Source: Paludibacter sp.
GTDB taxonomy: Bacteria; Bacteroidota; Bacteroidia; Bacteroidales; Paludibacteraceae
Direction: 5' to 3'
Length of the DNA stretch: 51,149 nucleotides
Assembly (NCBI GenBank): GCA_023666945.1
Contig: JAMPAY010000017.1
Span: forward strand, 1 to 51,149
Shown: in pieces, positions 8,566-14,612 of the stretch
Position numbering within the stretch: the first letter of the stretch is position 1
Layout of the letters: each line of letters starts with the position of its first letter
Position numbers and translations under genes: made by a program
Notes under the pieces: generated by a model
Told to the model about the DNA's origin: nothing
Databases searched by the model: none
The model's input: the letters and a program-made list of their open reading frames with translations, nothing else

Positions 8566-8808
8566 TTACACTGTAAACGGTTTGCAGTCCTTACCAAATC
8601 GCTTTACCACATCGTAAACAGTCCGCTCGCTCACTCCGTAACGTTCCGCAAGTATCGCCACGACATAACCCACCTTTTCGCCTGTTTTACGGGCTTCCAC
8701 ATAGTCCTCATACAGTGCGACGTACTTGTAGTCGCTGGCTTTAACCCCGGCACTTGTGAGCCTTTCCAACGGCTCACCAATGAATTTCAACAGCTCATAT
8801 ATTGTCAT
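8566..8808 (-). CDS. small helix-turn-helix protein
   Basis: The 80-aa protein has a C-terminal segment (VVAILAERYGVSERTVYDVVKRF) with the pattern of a helix-turn-helix, as in Mor-like or terminase-small-subunit-like phage proteins. The N-terminal part (MTIYELLKFIGEPLERL) is helical. It lies 18 bases upstream of the thymidylate-synthase-like gene and is probably co-transcribed with it. Its ATG overlaps the -33 region of the oppositely directed RNA candidate. A role as DNA-binding regulator of the element is likely but not shown. Confidence 0.65.
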   Translation of the reverse strand: MTIYELLKFIGEPLERLTSAGVKASDYKYVALYEDYVEARKTGEKVGYVVAILAERYGVSERTVYDVVKRFGKDCKPFTV

Positions 8809-8831
8809 TCAGCATATTATTTGTACCTTTG
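8802..8831 (+). promoter_or_regulatory. promoter of the structured RNA candidate
   Basis: TTG at 8802-8804, a 19-bp spacer and TACCTTTG at 8824-8831 fit the Bacteroidota promoter. The predicted start, about 6-7 bases after the box, coincides with the first base of the long stem at 8837-8838. Confidence 0.65.
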
Positions 8832-8836
8832 CAACT

Positions 8837-8952
8837 CCTACCTCATATTGACAACACCCAAAGGGAAGACGAAGGCATTTTGCCCCCGGCTGCTCCCTTT
8901 GGGTGTTGCGTTTGTATGAGGTAGGATTCTGCAAACAAGCCGGGGGCTTTTT
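8837..8952 (+). ncRNA. candidate structured small RNA, about 115 nt
   Basis: An 11-bp outer stem CCTACCTCATA (8837-8847) with TATGAGGTAGG (8915-8925) encloses a perfect 15-bp stem CAACACCCAAAGGGA (8852-8866) with TCCCTTTGGGTGTTG (8894-8908). The hairpin loop contains GCCCCCGGCT (8882-8891), exactly complementary to AGCCGGGGGC at 8938-8947, which is followed by TTTTT. A promoter lies directly before it. Together these suggest an RNA gene with either a pseudoknot or a switchable terminator. It reads opposite to both neighbouring genes. No known RNA family is recognised. Confidence 0.65.
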
Positions 8953-8977
8953 CGTTGCCTCCGCTTGTGAATGAGGG

Positions 8978-9343
8978 TCAGAGCTTGGTTATCATCATAT
9001 CATTAAATTTTGCTTGGTAGTTAAGGGTATTTGTCCGCACCTGGGCATTTGCTCCGTAAAGCGGTGCAGCCTCTCCGAACTCGCAGACCAGCCAGTCGCA
9101 CAGCTCGGTTATCTGCGACTTGTCAGAAGTGAAATAAATGTACTTCGTGCCCTTGGTGAGCTTCAGCACGTCCAGATAATCGGTAAGCCTCCAGTAATTC
9201 TCGTACTGCCCGACTTCGGTAGTAAGGTATGGCGGATCCAGCACGAACAATGCACGGCTGTTGTCCTTATGGCTACCGTCGGGTATGCAAGCACCCAGAT
9301 TGTTGTACTGCTCGTCAAGAAGCTCGAAATAATACCGTTTCAT
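8978..9343 (-). pseudogene. truncated DNA adenine methyltransferase (DPPY remnant)
   Basis: The 121-aa frame carries FVLDPPYL (residues 33-40), catalytic motif IV of N6-adenine methyltransferases of the D12/Dam type, then the family's YWRLTDYLDVL and YIYFTSDKSQI segments. The N-terminal S-adenosylmethionine-binding motif I (FxGxG) and target-recognition part are missing; a stop codon stands in frame directly before the ATG. Such methylases are frequent in Bacteroidota prophages. The fragment has a ribosome site (AAAGGAT) and a promoter box, so it may still be translated, but should not methylate DNA alone. Confidence 0.7.
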
Positions 9344-9433
9344 ATCCTTTTACATTGTTATTGGTCTGTGCTTTCCTTGGTCACCTCCGCCTTTTTTTGT
9401 ACCTTTGGCGGCTGTTACTTCGGTAACACGTTG

Positions 9434-9441
9434 CAAAGATA
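9434..9441 (-). promoter_or_regulatory. -7 box of the leftward (minus) transcript
   Basis: CAAAGATA on + reads TATCTTTG on the minus strand, 91 bases before the ATG of the methylase remnant. It is divergent from the repressor gene and next to the operator-like repeats, as in a phage early promoter. Confidence 0.5.
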
Positions 9442-9445
9442 ACAC

Positions 9446-9488
9446 TTATTTTTGACACACGAAATAAATTGGCAATTATTTTTGTCAC
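9446..9488. promoter_or_regulatory. two operator-like repeats in the divergent control region
   Basis: TTATTTTTGACAC at 9446-9458 and TTATTTTTGTCAC at 9476-9488 are direct repeats 30 bp apart, about three helical turns. Each also contains the -7 sequence TATTTTTG, and TGACA (9453-9457) and TGTCA (9483-9487) are inverted to each other. They lie between the repressor gene and the divergent box at 9434, where a phage repressor would bind. Confidence 0.55.
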
Positions 9489-9515
9489 TACTTTCAATTA
9501 AAGATGTAACAAGAC

Positions 9516-9902
9516 ATGGCGAATATCAAGGAAAGACTACTACAAGTCGCTAAATCACAGGACTTATCTATCCGCGCTTTTGAAGAAAAGTGCGGGTTAG
9601 GGCGTGGCAACATCAGCAATATGGGTGAAGCAAGTAGTATAGGATCTGATAAGCTGACAAAAATAATTGACACATTCCCTGAAATAGACTTATACTGGTT
9701 ACTATTGGGAGTAGGGGATATGTTACGGCACACACACACACCTACGGTCAAGGAACAGACGAACGACCCGGCAATGATAGACAAGTTATTAGAGCAAGCC
9801 AAAGAAATTGGCCGGCTTGAACAACGCATTAAAGAGCTTGAGCAACGTTTGGGAAAAGATGCCACAAATGCCTACACTGGCGGTACTGCAAATGTCGGAT
9901 AG
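9516..9902 (+). CDS. XRE-family helix-turn-helix repressor
   Basis: The 128-aa protein starts with an XRE/Cro-type helix-turn-helix (RLLQVAKSQDLSIRAFEEKCGLGRGNIS), then the segment DLYWLLLGVGDML common in Bacteroidota phage repressors. A coiled-coil C-terminus (EQAKEIGRLEQRIKELEQRLG) is probably for oligomerisation. It is transcribed toward the right end of the element, and the opposite genes diverge from it, as with the Mu c repressor. It probably controls its own promoter and the leftward transcript through the repeats at 9446-9488. Confidence 0.8.
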   Translation: MANIKERLLQVAKSQDLSIRAFEEKCGLGRGNISNMGEASSIGSDKLTKIIDTFPEIDLYWLLLGVGDMLRHTHTPTVKEQTNDPAMIDKLLEQAKEIGRLEQRIKELEQRLGKDATNAYTGGTANVG

Positions 9903-10203
9903 GCGGCTTCGTTCCTGCGTTCACCCTTGTACCTCCCCGACACCTCCCTTAACCCTGCAAACTGGCGTTTTACCCTGTTTTACACGCTTTTAGGAAGCCA
10001 TAAACGCTTTTATCTCTGATACACAACAACTTAAACACTTCGCAACCCTATTATTTAACGGTCGCATTTTGGCATTAAAGGGGGTCTTATCGCTAAAAAA
10101 TCGCCACTTTGAACCTTAAATCTGTCCTTAAAGGGGTCTGAACATATATGCCAATGAGTACCCAAGTGAAACCCCAACTGAATACCCAACACTATTTTTA
10201 AGG

Positions 10204-10218
10204 ACGAAACGAGCAAAG
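10204..10218 (+). repeat. internal diverged end site
   Basis: ACGAAACGAGCAAAG matches L2 (ACGAAACGAGCAAAA) in 14 of 15 bases and has the left-end orientation, although it lies 500 bp inside the right end. It could be an internal enhancer-like transposase site or the end of an older, nested element. Confidence 0.55.
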
Positions 10219-10448
10219 TTCAGTACCCCCTACCCTACCGATTTTGTCTCTAAACTATCTACCCTCTCCCAATCCATTTAACACCCGATTAAACACCCAT
10301 AAACAGCCTTGACACGTCCTGCGGATCACTTGTATGCGAAGCGTGTGCCCCTCTCCCCTACTCTACCCCAACAAACACCCACAGGAAGCCACAGAAAGCC
10401 GTATTTTCAACCCTTTAGCCCTCCCACTGTCCATTTATTCGCACATAC

Positions 10449-10494
10449 AAAAAGGCGGTGGCCACGAGCCTGTAAAAAGCCCATAGCCACCGCC
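10449..10494 (-). terminator. terminator acting on the minus strand
   Basis: GGCGGTGGC (10454-10462) pairs with GCCACCGCC (10486-10494). On the minus strand the stem is followed by TTTTT, so it would stop transcription entering the element from the right side. Confidence 0.6.
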
Positions 10495-10498
10495 CCAA

Positions 10499-10552
10499 TT
10501 AAAGCCGGTTAAAGCCATATTAAACCCAGCTTAAACGGTTATTAAACGGTCA
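10499..10552. repeat. five helically phased TTAAA units
   Basis: Units begin at 10499, 10509, 10520, 10531 and 10542, spaced 10, 11, 11 and 11 bp: TTAAAGCCGG, TTAAAGCCATA, TTAAACCCAGC, TTAAACGGTTA, TTAAACGGTCA. Phased A/T tracts suggest bent DNA or a cooperative protein-binding site near the transposon end. Confidence 0.6.
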
Positions 10553-10590
10553 TCCCTCAAAATTCAACCTGAATTAAAGCCAATTCAAGT

Positions 10591-10701
10591 TTTTGTACGT
10601 TTCGTTTTTAACGCCCACCACCTCAAACCCTCTCCAAACCCATACAATATCAGCGCATTACAAGCATTTCAGTCTATCATCCTTTTGTACGTTTCGTTTT
10701 T
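10591..10701 (-). repeat. right-end transposase-site pair R2 and R1
   Basis: TTTTGTACGTTTCGTTTTT occurs at 10591-10609 (R2) and 10683-10701 (R1). Both are exact reverse complements of L1 at 7701-7719. R1 ends 9 bp inside the right end. Confidence 0.8.
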
Positions 10702-10710
10702 ATCCCCATA

Positions 10711-10723
10711 CTACTATTTTATA
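10711..10723. terminator. right half of the split terminator
   Basis: CTACTATTTTATA is the exact complement of TATAAAATAGTAG at 7658-7670. Its first seven bases repeat the left flank, as a target duplication would. Without the element it completes the terminator shared by the hypothetical gene and the nucleotidase gene. Confidence 0.8.
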
Positions 10724-10733
10724 TGCATTATTT

Positions 10734-11462
10734 TTAAAGGATAGATTGCACTTCTGCAATATCTGCAACGATATAAGTAGCAGTATGGTTGTCGGTAAGA
10801 AAATCTGTATTGGTTATCCATATTTGGTCAATACCTGCGGCTTGTGCTCCTACAATGTCGCTGGAATAGGTATCGCCTATCATAATGGTTTCTGACGCCG
10901 TCATCCCATTCAACTCCAACGCTTTCTCAAATATAAGCGGGTTAGGTTTCTGAATACCGACTTCTTCCGACAAGACTATATGTGCGAAACAATCCGCCAA
11001 TCCTGAACGTTGTATCTTCTCATATTGTACCTCCACAAAACCATTACTGACAATTGTGAGCGGATAACGTTGCGCCAAATAACGCACCACTTCCGCTGCA
11101 TGCGGCAACACCGAAAAGTATTCGGTGGTAAGACGACAAAAATCATCACCTATTGCTTTTGCCAATTGTTCTATTTCAGAGGAGGTCAGAGCAACGTCAG
11201 TGGGACAGTCTTTAAAATGTTGGTACAATGGGTAAGCAAAGCGGTCAAACTGCAAATAATCTTTAGTTACCTTACCCTCTCCGTACAAATCCCACAAAAG
11301 CAAATTGTGGGTATGATATAGTGCGTGGTAATCTTCGAAAGTCGGGAACCAACGCTGCAATTGATAAGTCGTATATATTTCTTGCAACGACTTCCATGCC
11401 GCCTTACTGAAATCGCCTATGGTATTGTCCCAATCCAGAAAAACTGCCTTGTATTGTTTCAT
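10734..11462 (-). CDS. YjjG-family noncanonical pyrimidine nucleotidase (HAD)
   Basis: This HAD-superfamily phosphatase probably removes phosphate from pyrimidine mononucleotides, including noncanonical ones, in the cytosol. Motif I DWDNT lies near the N-terminus, motif II is in LTIVSNGF, the lysine motif in IQKPNPLIF and the acidic motif in MIGDTYSSDIVGA. I use ATG 11462, which overlaps the rsmI stop as ATGA and follows AGGAG. A start 15 bases upstream is possible. It is last in the run POT-hypothetical-rsmI-yjjG. Confidence 0.85.
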   Translation of the reverse strand: MKQYKAVFLDWDNTIGDFSKAAWKSLQEIYTTYQLQRWFPTFEDYHALYHTHNLLLWDLYGEGKVTKDYLQFDRFAYPLYQHFKDCPTDVALTSSEIEQLAKAIGDDFCRLTTEYFSVLPHAAEVVRYLAQRYPLTIVSNGFVEVQYEKIQRSGLADCFAHIVLSEEVGIQKPNPLIFEKALELNGMTASETIMIGDTYSSDIVGAQAAGIDQIWITNTDFLTDNHTATYIVADIAEVQSIL

Positions 11463-12151
11463 GCTCCTGCTATACAAATAACTATTTCTCCTTTAGGAGG
11501 TATCTCTTTGAAATGTTGTGCCAATTCAGCCAACGAACCTCGCACGGTTTCTTCGTGCATTTTGCTGATTTCTCTTGTTACGCTTGCTCGCCGTTCTGCA
11601 CCCAACACTTCTGCCAACTGCTCCAATGTCTTCTGCAGTCGAAAAGGTGATTCGTAGACAATCATAGTCCGTTCTTCTTCCTTCATTCGACTCAAACGTG
11701 TCTGTCGTCCTTTCTTTTGTGGCAGGAAGCCTTCAAAGATAAAACGGTCGTTGGGCAAACCGGAATCAACAAGAGCAGGAATGAGTGCCGTTGCTCCCGG
11801 TAGGCAGACAACCTCTATATCGTTCTCCACGCAAGTGCGCACCAACAAGAATCCGGGGTCGCTTATGGCAGGAGTACCGGCATCGCTGATGAGTGCCACC
11901 TGCATACCACCCTTTATTTGCGCTGCTACGGTTTCTACCGTCTGATGCTCATTGAACTTATGATGGCTTCGCAAAGGTGTATGAATATCGTAATGTTTCA
12001 GCAATACACTACTGGTACGCGTATCTTCCGCCAATATCAAATCTGCCTCTTTAAGAATACGAAGAGCGCGAAATGTGATGTCCTCCATGTTGCCCACCGG
12101 CGTGGGAACAACATAAAGCATACCGCCTGTTGTTTGTTTTTCTTTTCCCAT
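11459..12151 (-). CDS. rsmI: 16S rRNA (cytidine1402-2'-O)-methyltransferase
   Basis: RsmI 2'-O-methylates C1402 in the decoding centre of 16S rRNA using S-adenosylmethionine. The protein shows the family segments YVVPTPVGNMEDITFRAL, ILAEDTR and ISDAGTPAISDPG. The start is uncertain: ATG 12151 is used here (230 aa), ATG 12121 (MLYVVPTPVG) follows an AGGCGG, and a TTG at 12169 is less likely. It is tightly packed with the hypothetical gene upstream and overlaps the nucleotidase downstream by 4 bases. Confidence 0.93.
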   Translation of the reverse strand: MGKEKQTTGGMLYVVPTPVGNMEDITFRALRILKEADLILAEDTRTSSVLLKHYDIHTPLRSHHKFNEHQTVETVAAQIKGGMQVALISDAGTPAISDPGFLLVRTCVENDIEVVCLPGATALIPALVDSGLPNDRFIFEGFLPQKKGRQTRLSRMKEEERTMIVYESPFRLQKTLEQLAEVLGAERRASVTREISKMHEETVRGSLAELAQHFKEIPPKGEIVICIAGA

Positions 12152-12165
12152 AAAGGTACATCTAA

Positions 12166-12828
12166 TCAAGAAAAACGTCGCTTCAGAATACTCATAAACA
12201 ATTCGTAGGCTGGCGATTCTTTATCCCAAGCGAACTTCTTTCCGATAAACTGCATTGCCTCATCGAAAGAGACTTGCTTATTTAAGGTATCTATGGTTTT
12301 ATTCATCTTTTCGCCATCTCCTCCAAACAATTCACGTTGAAAAAGGAATCGATCGCCCAAACTGATAGCCTTGCGAATATCATCAACAGGTGGCAAAATA
12401 GAGTTTCCCGTTGTCGGCTCTTTGGAAATAGGTGTTGCTATAGGTGTTTCAGAAATTTCTTCTGTAAGTGCGATTGCAGATTCGGATTCTGTTTCTTCCG
12501 TAGTCATTTCGTCGGCACTGACTTCCTCGACTGATTCGTCATCTTTCATCTGCACTTGTGGCATCCACTGTTCTTCCTCTACGTCATCATCTTCGCAGAC
12601 AATCAGTTCGACTTCAATCTCAGGTTCTTCGTTTTCTTGCGGAGTCACAAAGCCTACTGTCGGTTCTTCCGACAACAGTGCCGATTGCGCCTCTTCCATT
12701 TGCGCTATACGCTCCTGCGTCCGGTCAAGAATACTCTGCACCGCAACTGCACGCTGTTCCAATAACTCCAATTCTTTACGGAGAGCAACAACCTCTTGTT
12801 TCAAAGTATCTATCAATAGTTTTTCCAT
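12166..12828 (-). CDS. Bacteroidales conserved hypothetical, coiled coil plus acidic linker
   Basis: The 220-aa protein has a predicted coiled coil at residues 1-50 (LKQEVVALRKELELLEQRAVAV), a long acidic linker rich in Glu, Ser and Thr (about 55-140), and a compact conserved C-terminus. The latter includes IRKAISLGDRFLFQRELFGG and FDEAMQFIGKKFAWD. No signal peptide or membrane segment is seen. I recognise the C-terminal region as a Bacteroidales family without known function. It lies between the POT transporter and rsmI, within 15 bases of each. Confidence 0.8.
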   Translation of the reverse strand: MEKLLIDTLKQEVVALRKELELLEQRAVAVQSILDRTQERIAQMEEAQSALLSEEPTVGFVTPQENEEPEIEVELIVCEDDDVEEEQWMPQVQMKDDESVEEVSADEMTTEETESESAIALTEEISETPIATPISKEPTTGNSILPPVDDIRKAISLGDRFLFQRELFGGDGEKMNKTIDTLNKQVSFDEAMQFIGKKFAWDKESPAYELFMSILKRRFS

Positions 12829-12842
12829 ACTCTGTTTATCGT

Positions 12843-14414
12843 TTATTTAGCCACTTTCTCAAGCCATTTGACCATACCGAGCATTACGCCCATAGAAATC
12901 ATACAAACACCAAAGAATACTGCCCAACAATACTTAATATCCCATGCATTGTACATAACCGGCCCCAACCAAATAAGTAAATTGCCCAATGCAGTTGCTC
13001 CCAACCACAATCCTTGGCACAAACCTAACAAGTTTTTAGGAGCCACTTTACTTACGAAGGACAAGCCCAACGGAGAAATAAACAACTCTGCCACCGTAAG
13101 GAAGAAATAAGTAACAATCAGCACCCAAGGTCCGGCCTTCGACAATCCGTCTGCCGCCATTTGCTCATCGGTCAATCCACGGAACAATGCACCCGAAGGA
13201 TATCCTGCGATAGCCGAAAAAACAGTCAAGAACAAGTATGCCACACCCGCAATAGCCATACCGATAGCAATCTTACGCGGGGTAGATATTTCCTTTCCGC
13301 GACGTGAGAGCGCACCAAAAACAGCCATAATAATAGGCGTCAGAACTATCACAAAGAAAGGATTAAGGGCCTGCCATATTTCCGGAGCAATAGAATCGGT
13401 CTTTACAAAATCGCGAGCAAAGAGCGAGAGTGACTGACCATTTTGGTGGAAAGAGAACCAGAAGAAAATAGCAATACCCAATACCGCAAACAAAGCATAC
13501 ATACGTTGTTTGATTTCTTGCGCCATAGCCACTTTTTCTTCTGCCGTATAAGTAATTGTTTGTGAAGATTCTTTCTTAGCAGGTTGCGGGAACATTTTCT
13601 TTGTACACAAAAATATCAACAACGAAATGAGCATTGCAACCACCGAAGCAATGAATGAATAATGAATTCCCGTATTGAAAACATGCAAATAATCGGTGCA
13701 GAACGCTGCATAATCGGTCATTTGATAGCCCTCTAATACCACTTTCTGCAGTGTTTCTGTAAACTTAACACTTGCCTCCCCATCGTTCAAGAATCGATGG
13801 CACAATTCCGGCATATCGGCATTATAGACAAAATGATTCACTTTCAGCCACCAACTACGCAACAACGGAGCCACAAAAGGAGCAATCAGACCACCGATAT
13901 TGATAAATACATAGAATATCTGAAAACCTGCATCACGTTTACTACGAGCAATACGCAATTCTTCTTCCCCTTGCACAGCCGCTTGTGCCTCCATATCATC
14001 GTACATCTTTCCCACTATGGCTTGCAAATTACCTTTGAACAAACCGTTACCAAACGCAATAAGTAGCAATGCAAAGCAAGTAAATACCAATATACCTGTC
14101 CATTGAGCCGTATTTCCCGCCTCACTGAACAAAGGTATGGACAATGCCACATACCCCAAAGCCATTATAATAAGTCCCCACTGAATAGTTCTATTATAGT
14201 TTTGCGTACGGTCGGCAATAATACCGCCCAACAACGACAGTACATAAATACCTGCATAAAAAACCGAATAGATAATACCTGCTGTAGAATCGGACAAACC
14301 GAATTTAGAACAGAGGAAAAGCAGCAATACCGCATTCATAATGTAGTAGCCGAAACGTTCGCCCATATTAGCAAGGGCTGCAGGAATCAATCCTTTAGGA
14401 TGACTTTTAAACAT
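12843..14414 (-). CDS. POT/PTR2-family peptide transporter
   Basis: This proton-coupled oligopeptide symporter of the inner membrane belongs to the major facilitator superfamily. The 523-aa protein carries the signature NMGERFGYYIMNAVLLLFL near the N-terminus and about 12-14 hydrophobic segments. A soluble helical insertion with charged residues (YDDMEAQAAVQGEEELRIARSKRD) lies between helices, as in Bacteroidota members. Di- or tripeptides are the likely substrate, which suits an amino-acid-fermenting lifestyle. It is the first gene of a four-gene minus-strand run and has a good promoter. Confidence 0.9.
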   Translation of the reverse strand: MFKSHPKGLIPAALANMGERFGYYIMNAVLLLFLCSKFGLSDSTAGIIYSVFYAGIYVLSLLGGIIADRTQNYNRTIQWGLIIMALGYVALSIPLFSEAGNTAQWTGILVFTCFALLLIAFGNGLFKGNLQAIVGKMYDDMEAQAAVQGEEELRIARSKRDAGFQIFYVFINIGGLIAPFVAPLLRSWWLKVNHFVYNADMPELCHRFLNDGEASVKFTETLQKVVLEGYQMTDYAAFCTDYLHVFNTGIHYSFIASVVAMLISLLIFLCTKKMFPQPAKKESSQTITYTAEEKVAMAQEIKQRMYALFAVLGIAIFFWFSFHQNGQSLSLFARDFVKTDSIAPEIWQALNPFFVIVLTPIIMAVFGALSRRGKEISTPRKIAIGMAIAGVAYLFLTVFSAIAGYPSGALFRGLTDEQMAADGLSKAGPWVLIVTYFFLTVAELFISPLGLSFVSKVAPKNLLGLCQGLWLGATALGNLLIWLGPVMYNAWDIKYCWAVFFGVCMISMGVMLGMVKWLEKVAK

Positions 14415-14459
14415 AGAACTTTTATTTTGTATTTAAGATTTATATCGCTAACTATTGCG

Positions 14460-14490
14460 CAAAGATACAACAAAAATACCAATATACAAA
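14460..14490 (-). promoter_or_regulatory. promoter of the POT transporter operon
   Basis: On the minus strand TTTG (14487-14490), a 19-bp spacer and TATCTTTG (14460-14467) match the consensus, 46 bases before the ATG. Confidence 0.7.
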
Positions 14491-14612
14491 ATACGCATAT
14501 TCGACCGACAGAACAACTGTACCAAGACAGTAGCCCGTTTCCAAGCAACTGTCTATATCATTCGGAGTGTCTACATTCTTCAGTATGTTACCTCAAAGAC
14601 CAAAAAAATGCA

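Larger units (their letters stand above)
9903..10690. other. non-coding right arm of the element
   Basis: About 790 bp without a convincing gene. The + strand is C-rich and A/T-rich with repeated TTAAA and CCCTTTAA-like words. It contains the diverged end site at 10204-10218, a minus-strand terminator at 10449-10494, five phased TTAAA words at 10499-10552 and end site R2 at 10591-10609. Short frames here (for example 10309-10512) have no family features. Confidence 0.6.
7695..10710. mobile_element. 3.0-kb non-autonomous element with Mu/Tn7-like ends
   Basis: The element is bounded by direct repeats CTACTAT (7688-7694 and 10711-10717). A 19-bp site AAAAACGAAACGTACAAAA is at 7701-7719 and, inverted, at 10683-10701 and 10591-10609; diverged copies lie at 7724-7741 and 10204-10218. 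Several end sites in inverted arrays are typical of DDE transposases of the Mu and Tn7 type. Inside are an XRE repressor reading toward the right end and, divergently, a methylase remnant, an HTH protein and a thymidylate-synthase-like gene. This layout resembles the repressor/early end of a transposable phage. No transposase, integrase or structural gene is present, so it must be moved in trans or be a deletion remnant. Confidence 0.75.

Noticed and set aside
8837..8952. Retron or diversity-generating template RNA
   Set aside because: The inverted ends recall retron RNAs, but no reverse transcriptase, variable repeat or accessory gene is nearby.
9808..9993. 61-codon frame overlapping the repressor C-terminus
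   Set aside because: It is a shadow of the repressor's coiled-coil codons in another frame and then runs into non-coding sequence.
10309..10512. 67-codon frame in the right arm of the element
   Set aside because: Composition is Pro/His/Thr-rich without recognisable features, and it crosses a terminator hairpin and the phased TTAAA repeats.
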